DNA of 35,288 nucleotides from Acidobacteriota bacterium (GTDB taxonomy: Bacteria > Acidobacteriota > Terriglobia > Acidiferrales > 2-02-FULL-67-57). Each line of letters begins with the position of its first letter. Position 1 is the first letter of the stretch. The stretch lies in the NCBI GenBank assembly GCA_022571295.1, contig JACZYA010000014.1, forward strand, positions 1 through 35,288. Direction: 5' to 3'. The notes beneath the pieces are model-generated. The model was not told the origin of the DNA. It did no database searches and saw only the letters and a list, made by a program, of their open reading frames with translations. The position numbers were made by a program, and so were the translations under genes. Below are positions 30,852 through 35,288 of the stretch, one piece after another.

Positions 30852-31532
30852 CTAGAGATGGGCTTGCAAGAAGGCCAGCAGTTCCTGCTCCAGGCCGGGC
30901 ACGACCGTCAACAGATCGGTGCCGTGGGCACGACCGGGATAGAGCTTCGTGACCGACGTGCCCTGCGCCACCTGGGCCAAGCGGCGGACCGCCCGGGCAC
31001 TGGCAAGATCTTCCTCGGCAGCGGCCAGGAACAGCGGGCGGGCACCATAGTCGCGCAGGGCGGGCTCAGTGGTCACGCCACGATAGTTCAGGCCCGGAGA
31101 GAGCAGCGCGGTCAAACGCACCAGCGGTTCCTGCGCGGCCAGATTCAAGGCTGCGTTGGCGCCGATGCTGGCGCCGACGATGCCGATGCGGGCAGCGTCC
31201 ACCTTCTTCTCGGCACGGAGAAAGTCGAAGCCCGCGCGCAGGTCGGCCAGCAGTTCAGGTGCGCCGGTGCGTCCCTGCTCACGCAGGTCAATGGCCAGGA
31301 CGCCGTAGCCGGCCTGGCGCAATCGAGTCGCCAGCGAAATCCAGTCTTCTTTACTGCGGCCCAGCATGTGAACCAGCAGAACCGCGCGGCTCAACGGTTT
31401 GGGGGGCTCCCAGTAGAGACCCGGGAGGCGATCGGCGCCCGCAACCACTTGGACCGGGCGGGGCTGGTCGCAGGCGGTCGTAAGTAAAACCAGAAGCAGG
31501 AGAGCGAACAAGGAGAAGACCGCCGACCGCAC
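30852..31532 (-). CDS. Alpha/beta hydrolase, putative lipoprotein
   Basis: The protein of 226 residues has a lipoprotein-like N terminus: a hydrophobic run (5-17) ends LTTAC with C21 as the possible lipidated cysteine, although Thr at -3 is not ideal. The rest is an alpha/beta hydrolase of the dienelactone hydrolase type. VLLVHMLG around 51-58 forms the oxyanion region, G120-A-S-I-G124 the nucleophile elbow with S122, and D175 and H203 (GRAHG) complete the likely triad. The substrate is unknown. It starts eight bases after the upstream TPR paralogue and is probably co-transcribed with it. Confidence 0.83.
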   Translation of the reverse strand: MRSAVFSLFALLLLVLLTTACDQPRPVQVVAGADRLPGLYWEPPKPLSRAVLLVHMLGRSKEDWISLATRLRQAGYGVLAIDLREQGRTGAPELLADLRAGFDFLRAEKKVDAARIGIVGASIGANAALNLAAQEPLVRLTALLSPGLNYRGVTTEPALRDYGARPLFLAAAEEDLASARAVRRLAQVAQGTSVTKLYPGRAHGTDLLTVVPGLEQELLAFLQAHL

Positions 31533-31540
31533 AGCGCGCC

Positions 31541-32599
31541 TCAGTCGAACAGCCCCGAAGGCTCCACCACCGGCAAGAGCAAGTCGGGCGTGAGCGCATC
31601 GAATTGGCGCAGGTGATCCCGGGCCTGCTCGGCGTAGGGTCCGTCGGGAGCGAGTTGCAGATAGTGCCGAAACGACGCGATGATGTCAGGCAGTGGTTGT
31701 CCGCGTTCACGACCGTTTTCTTCGCTGCGGGGAGAAGTCCGCAGCAACGCCAAGCCGAGAAAATAGTGAGCCACCGCCAAGGTGGGATCGGAGCGAACCG
31801 CCTGCCGCAGGAAGGACACAGCTTCCTGAGCCCGCCCCGCGTTGAGCAAAGCGGCTCCGCTATTGAACTGGTAGGTGGTGGCGCGATCCGGGTCGGACGC
31901 TGCCGCCCGCTGGAAGTGCGCCAGAGCCTCCTGCAAGCGGTCGACCCGCGCCAGCACTGTGCCCAGGTTGTTGGTGTAGGCAGCTTCGCCCGGTGCGAAC
32001 TCCAGCGCACGACGATAGGAAGCCATGGCGCCGGGGAGGCGATCGGCGGCGGCATAGGCGGCGGCCAGCATCCCGTGGGCGACGCTGTGGTCGGGGTCGA
32101 GCTCGAGAGCGGCCGCGAATTCCTCCATGGCCTGTTGGGGGTGGTCCTCGTCCAGCGCACGAACACCGCGATTCAGGTGGCCTTGAATCCGTTGCTGCAT
32201 TTCGAGCCGCTGACGTTCTTCAACCCGCCGGCGTTCAAGCTCAGCCACCTCGCGCACCTTGCGCAAGTCTATCTCAAGCCGAATTATCGGCTGGGCGGGG
32301 GGGAGTTGAACAGGAAAAGACCACACGGTCTCGCCGTTGTGCCGGACTGCGATCAGATAGCGGCCTGGGAGGAAGTCACCCTGGTGGAAGCGGCCGTCTT
32401 TGCCGGTCCGGGTTTCGCTGACCCGGCTGGTCTCCACGTTGCTGAAGGTTACGAGCGCACCCACCAGCGGCCGGCCCTGCTCATCGCGGACGACGCCGGC
32501 AAAAGCGCCCAACTGCGGTTCTTGAGCCGGCAGGGACAGCACCAGCCAGAGCACGCTGAAGATGAGTAGCAAACCAGGACGCACCCGCAGAACCGTCAT
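31541..32599 (-). CDS. Secreted carboxypeptidase-regulatory-like / TPR protein (paralogue 2)
   Basis: The 352-residue product has a signal peptide ending near LSLPAQE and an Ig-like carboxypeptidase regulatory domain (GVVRDEQGRPLVGALVTFSN to LPGRYLIAVRHNG). A charged coiled-coil (VAELERRRVEERQRLEMQQR) follows, then TPR units such as HPQQAMEEFAAALELDPDHS and AYTNNLGTVLARVDRLQEAL. It is exported, and the repeats suggest a scaffold for protein contacts at the envelope. It has the same domain order as the gene immediately upstream, so the pair look like tandem paralogues. I start at ATG 32599, since GGGGGAG lies five bases upstream; an ATG at 32617 is a weaker choice. Confidence 0.82.
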   Translation of the reverse strand: MTVLRVRPGLLLIFSVLWLVLSLPAQEPQLGAFAGVVRDEQGRPLVGALVTFSNVETSRVSETRTGKDGRFHQGDFLPGRYLIAVRHNGETVWSFPVQLPPAQPIIRLEIDLRKVREVAELERRRVEERQRLEMQQRIQGHLNRGVRALDEDHPQQAMEEFAAALELDPDHSVAHGMLAAAYAAADRLPGAMASYRRALEFAPGEAAYTNNLGTVLARVDRLQEALAHFQRAAASDPDRATTYQFNSGAALLNAGRAQEAVSFLRQAVRSDPTLAVAHYFLGLALLRTSPRSEENGRERGQPLPDIIASFRHYLQLAPDGPYAEQARDHLRQFDALTPDLLLPVVEPSGLFD

Positions 32600-32658
32600 C
32601 GAGCTCCCCCCGCGCATCGAACCTGAAAGGATGGACTTGTCTGCCCTGGTCTCAGTTC

Positions 32659-33735
32659 CTACTTTTTGTTCTTCACACTCATCGAGGCGGGAATAACGGC
32701 CTCGAGGGTTTGCAAGTTCGCCTTGGCTTGCTGGGCGAATTTTCCCTTGGGAGCCAAAGCCAGATACTTCTGAAAACTTTCACGGGTGCCGGGCTGGAGC
32801 ACCATTTTCATCTCGCCTCTCTCCAACTTGTATTCCATGGCGCTCAACAGGCACACGCCCAAGAGATAAAAGGCGTCCGCCCGCTCCGAGTCAATTTCGG
32901 TGGCCTTGCGCAACGGATCGATGGCGGCGGTAAGCTGGTCGGCGTTGTAGAGAGTCACGCCCAAATTGTAGTAAAACGCGCCGGCGCTCTCCGGGCTCAT
33001 CTCAGCGGCAGTCTGGAAAGCTTGCTTCGCGCCTTCGATGTCGCCCTGTTTCAAATACAATTGGCCTATGTTGTTGTAAATAGGAGCTAGGGCGGCTTTG
33101 TCCGCTTCGTCTTGCTTCAACGCGATGGCTTTTTGATACGCCCCAATGCCCTTGTCAGCTTGGTTCGCCGATGCATAAGCGCGTCCCAGGTTGGCGTAGA
33201 TGGCGAACTGAGTGGGGTCAATCTCGGCGGCTGCTTCGAACTCAGTGATGGCCTCGCTGTACTGGTTCTGCTTCAGATATTCCATGCCCTGCTTGAATGT
33301 GGCTTCCAAGGACTTGGCCTTCTTGTTGGCTGCTTGCGCTTCCTCCAGTTGCTCCAGCTGCTCCTTCGACATGGACTTTTTCTGGCGCTCCAGTTCCGCC
33401 TGCAAATCCAAATCCACCTCCTGGACTTCTCTGGAGCGGACAGAAACACCCCGTAACTGAAAAATGGTCTTGCCATCGACAATTAGGCGCAGGGTATAGG
33501 AACCGCGGGACATATTCTCAATACGGTAGTAACCCTCCTCGTCGGTCGTGGCTTGATAAACTCCTCCGCCCCTGTTGGACTTGGCCTCCACCGTCACGCC
33601 CACCATGGGATTGCCTTCATACCCCTTCACCTGGCCTTCCACGCCGGTCGCTTCTTGCGCTGGCAGAGAAAAACCAACCCCGAGGAGAATTCCCAGGAGA
33701 AGAACCAGAAACGAAAACTTGTTCTTTTTGTTCAT
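32659..33735 (-). CDS. Secreted carboxypeptidase-regulatory-like / TPR protein (paralogue 1)
   Basis: The 358-residue product starts MNKKNKFSFLVLLLG, a signal peptide ending near SLPAQE. Domains in order are a carboxypeptidase regulatory-like fold (about 30-105, with GQVKGYEGNPMVGVTVEA and DEEGYYRIENMSRGSYTLRL), a Glu/Lys/Gln-rich coiled-coil (about 108-145) and four or more TPR units. The TPR part includes GMEYLKQNQYSEAITEFEAA, IYNNIGQLYLKQGDIEGAKQ and YYNLGVTLYNADQLTAAIDP. AAAGGTGG lies five bases before the ATG at 33735; earlier ATG codons in frame would put basic, non-secretory residues before the signal peptide. Function is unknown; the layout suggests an extracytoplasmic scaffold or chaperone. 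Confidence 0.83.
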   Translation of the reverse strand: MNKKNKFSFLVLLLGILLGVGFSLPAQEATGVEGQVKGYEGNPMVGVTVEAKSNRGGGVYQATTDEEGYYRIENMSRGSYTLRLIVDGKTIFQLRGVSVRSREVQEVDLDLQAELERQKKSMSKEQLEQLEEAQAANKKAKSLEATFKQGMEYLKQNQYSEAITEFEAAAEIDPTQFAIYANLGRAYASANQADKGIGAYQKAIALKQDEADKAALAPIYNNIGQLYLKQGDIEGAKQAFQTAAEMSPESAGAFYYNLGVTLYNADQLTAAIDPLRKATEIDSERADAFYLLGVCLLSAMEYKLERGEMKMVLQPGTRESFQKYLALAPKGKFAQQAKANLQTLEAVIPASMSVKNKK

Positions 33736-33775
33736 AAGCACCACCTTTCCGTAGGACACGCTGGGCCGCTCCCCT

Positions 33776-34468
33776 TCAAGTATAGCTAACTTTGACTTTG
33801 TAAGCGATGGCATCCTCGCAGCCGGCCTGCGCAAAGGCGCGCAGCCGCAGCGCACAACTCTCGCAGGTTCCGCAAGCCTCCTCTGCGTCTTGATAGCACG
33901 ACCAAGTTAGATGCAAAGGAGCGCCCAACTCGATGCCCCGGCGCACAATCTGGTGCTTTTGCAGATGGATCAGTGGGGTGACGACCTCAATCTGCGTCTC
34001 GGGCTTGGTGCCCAGTCGCACCAGTTGGTTGAACGCTTGGTAGTACTCGGGGCGGCAGTCGGGGTAGCCGGAGCTGTCGTCCCACACCGCGCCGAAGAAC
34101 ACCCGGCTCGCTCCCAGGGTTTCCGCCCAGGAAACGCCCACCACCAGGAAGTGGGCATTGCGGAAGGGCACGTAGCTGCTCGGAATCTCCCGGCTTTCCA
34201 GGTTGGCTTTGCTGACCGGAATGCGCCGGTCGGTGAGGCTGGAGCCGCCGATCTGGCGGAAGTGGTCGAAGCGAGCGACCAAGCGCTTCTCGACCCGGTA
34301 GAAGTCCGCGACTTCTTCAAACGCTCGGCGCTCGCGCTGCTGGGTGCGCTGGCCGTAGCTCAGGTGGAGAAAGGCCAAGTTGTACTCTTGCGTGGCCAGG
34401 GCGGCGGTGACGCAAGAGTCCATCCCGCCACTGACCAGCACCACCGCCAGTTCCTTCTTCGCTGTCAT
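33776..34468 (-). CDS. queC: 7-cyano-7-deazaguanine synthase
   Basis: QueC converts 7-carboxy-7-deazaguanine to preQ0 with ATP and ammonia, on the way to queuosine in tRNA. The 230-residue product has the PP-loop SGGMDS (residues 13-18), LSYGQ (37-40) and a full zinc site: C191, C199, C202 and C205. The conserved SSYVPFRN segment is at 97-104. It lies 42 bases after queD in the same direction. queE and folE, which supply the other early steps, are not in the window. GGAGAG directly precedes the ATG. Confidence 0.95.
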   Translation of the reverse strand: MTAKKELAVVLVSGGMDSCVTAALATQEYNLAFLHLSYGQRTQQRERRAFEEVADFYRVEKRLVARFDHFRQIGGSSLTDRRIPVSKANLESREIPSSYVPFRNAHFLVVGVSWAETLGASRVFFGAVWDDSSGYPDCRPEYYQAFNQLVRLGTKPETQIEVVTPLIHLQKHQIVRRGIELGAPLHLTWSCYQDAEEACGTCESCALRLRAFAQAGCEDAIAYKVKVSYT

Positions 34469-34510
34469 CTCTCCGCGCTCTCCGTGCTTCTGCGGCGGGT
34501 CGTTCAGCTG

Positions 34511-34906
34511 CTACACACCTTGCGTGGTGGGGTCGCGCCGGTAGGTGGCGGTGGTGGTGTCGGTCTCGAAGATGGTTACTTGATGAACAATAGAACCGTT
34601 GGCCGAAGGCGCCAGGCGCCGGTCCAATTCATCGTAGAAGTACTTGGCGATGTTTTCGGCAGAAGGATTGAGCTCCGTGAAAGGCGGAATGTCGTTAAGG
34701 AACTTGTGGTCGAGCGAGCGGATGACCTCAGCGATGTTCTTCTTGAGCTCTACAAAGTCGTAGAGCAGGCCGACCTGGTTGAGTTTCTCTCCGACCAGCA
34801 CGATCCGCACCTTGTAGTTATGGCCGTGCACGTTCTCGCACTTGCCTTTGTAGCCGCGCAGGGCGTGGCCGGCGGCAAAACTTTCTTCCACGGCAATTTC
34901 AAACAT
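34511..34906 (-). CDS. queD: 6-carboxy-5,6,7,8-tetrahydropterin synthase
   Basis: QueD makes 6-carboxytetrahydropterin from dihydroneopterin triphosphate, the first committed step to preQ0. The 131-residue product has the zinc histidines H14, H27 and H29 (in ENVHGHNY), the catalytic C23, the D66-H67 pair (SLDHKFLND) and E114 near the C terminus. The ATG at 34906 gives the usual MFEIAVEESFAAGHAL beginning. It overlaps the end of the upstream helicase gene by eight bases. A pyruvoyl-tetrahydropterin synthase role is less likely, given queC next door. Confidence 0.95.
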   Translation of the reverse strand: MFEIAVEESFAAGHALRGYKGKCENVHGHNYKVRIVLVGEKLNQVGLLYDFVELKKNIAEVIRSLDHKFLNDIPPFTELNPSAENIAKYFYDELDRRLAPSANGSIVHQVTIFETDTTTATYRRDPTTQGV

Positions 34907-35288
34907 TGCGTTCCTGTCCCTCGCGCAGAAACTCCCGCACCTCCGACAAGCTCGAAGTGATGCGATAGGGCGGCAAACTCTCCACAAACAGTTTACCATA
35001 CTGCTTGCGCTGGATGCGGTTGTCGAGAATGGCCAGGATGCCGCGGTCGCGGCGCGAGCGGATCAGGCGGCCCAAGCCCTGCTTGAGTGAGATGATGGCC
35101 TCCGGAATCTGGTACTCGGTAAAGGGGTTGCGGCCGTCTTCCTCCAGCGCCTGGCAGCGGGCCTGGAACCCTTCTTCGTTCACGGACAGTTCAAGTAGTT
35201 GAGCATCCCATTCCTGTACCAGGTTCCTGGCGTGAGAGGCCTCCAGCTCCAGACTCTTGAGGTCTCGGGGATTGGTAAGGGCTCCTCC
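34899..35288 (-). CDS. DinG/YoaA-type (Rad3-like) helicase, C-terminal part (5' end outside window)
   Basis: The frame is open from the right edge and gives the last 129 residues of a larger protein. The conserved superfamily 2 motif VI is visible as SLKQGLGRLIRSRRDRGILAILDNR, with the two arginines that contact ATP, preceded by FTEYQIPEAI and followed by YGKLFVESLPPYR. These are typical of DinG-like 5'-3' DNA helicases related to XPD. The iron-sulphur and Walker motifs would lie to the right of the window. The stop overlaps the queD start by eight bases, so queD may be translationally coupled to it. Confidence 0.85.
   Translation of the reverse strand, partial: GGALTNPRDLKSLELEASHARNLVQEWDAQLLELSVNEEGFQARCQALEEDGRNPFTEYQIPEAIISLKQGLGRLIRSRRDRGILAILDNRIQRKQYGKLFVESLPPYRITSSLSEVREFLREGQERNV

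Noticed and set aside
34907-34999. Upstream extension of queD to 162 residues
   Set aside because: It would overlap the helicase gene by about 100 bases; homologues start at MFEIAVEESF.

Overview
The window is a GC-rich (about 60% or more) bacterial chromosome segment of mostly housekeeping genes. The best guess for its source is Acidobacteriota. That rests on the RpoB sequence, which carries an eight-cysteine zinc-ribbon-like block near its N terminus that I recall from acidobacterial RpoB, and on the many secreted carboxypeptidase-regulatory/TPR proteins. It is inference from memory, not a database result. I found no rRNA, tRNA, CRISPR array, insertion sequence or phage gene.

Layout. (1) 1-10478, plus strand: rplA (5' end cut off by the window edge), rplJ, rplL, rpoB, rpoC, closed by a clear intrinsic terminator. 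(2) 10511-15387: accessory genes: a large PilZ-domain protein with a zinc-ribbon-like motif (+), a FecR-domain exported protein with an Arg/Ser-rich tail (-), a small cysteine-rich protein (-) and a SprA-related HExxH protein (+). (3) 15408-17948: gatC-gatA (-), with a decayed in-frame copy of the gatA 3' end behind it, and maf (+) fired divergently from gatC. (4) 17945-24116, minus strand: a secreted alkaline phosphatase, pyrD, rlpA, pyrF, selB and tatA. (5) 24348-27282, plus strand: pyrR-pyrB-pyrC behind a near-consensus promoter. (6) 27459-35288, minus strand, read from the right edge: a DinG-type helicase (partial), queD, queC, two tandem secreted CarboxypepD_reg/TPR paralogues, an alpha/beta hydrolase, a membrane-anchored TPR protein, a YHS-domain protein, glutamate dehydrogenase and thiD.

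How the genes work together. Region 1 encodes the ribosomal stalk/L1 proteins and the RNA polymerase large subunits. Regions 4 and 5 hold most of de novo pyrimidine synthesis: pyrB, pyrC, pyrD and pyrF plus the regulator pyrR. No carAB, pyrE or pyrK is seen. gatC/gatA give two of the three subunits of the tRNA-dependent amidotransferase. queC and queD are two steps of preQ0/queuosine synthesis. SelB implies a selenocysteine system encoded elsewhere.

Most unusual signals. A 28-bp palindromic repeat (24/28 identical) lies in frame inside both pyrD and pyrB, in each case exactly where the protein has extra residues. The gatA 3' end is followed, in frame past its stop, by a diverged 96-bp-period copy of itself. 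A hairpin overlaps the selB translation start region. A perfect 9-bp hairpin contains both stop codons of the convergent maf and tatA genes. RpoB has the zinc-ribbon-like block. Several start codons were moved from the longest possible frame on Shine-Dalgarno or promoter evidence (gatC, gatA, pyrR, gdh, queD and three TPR genes).
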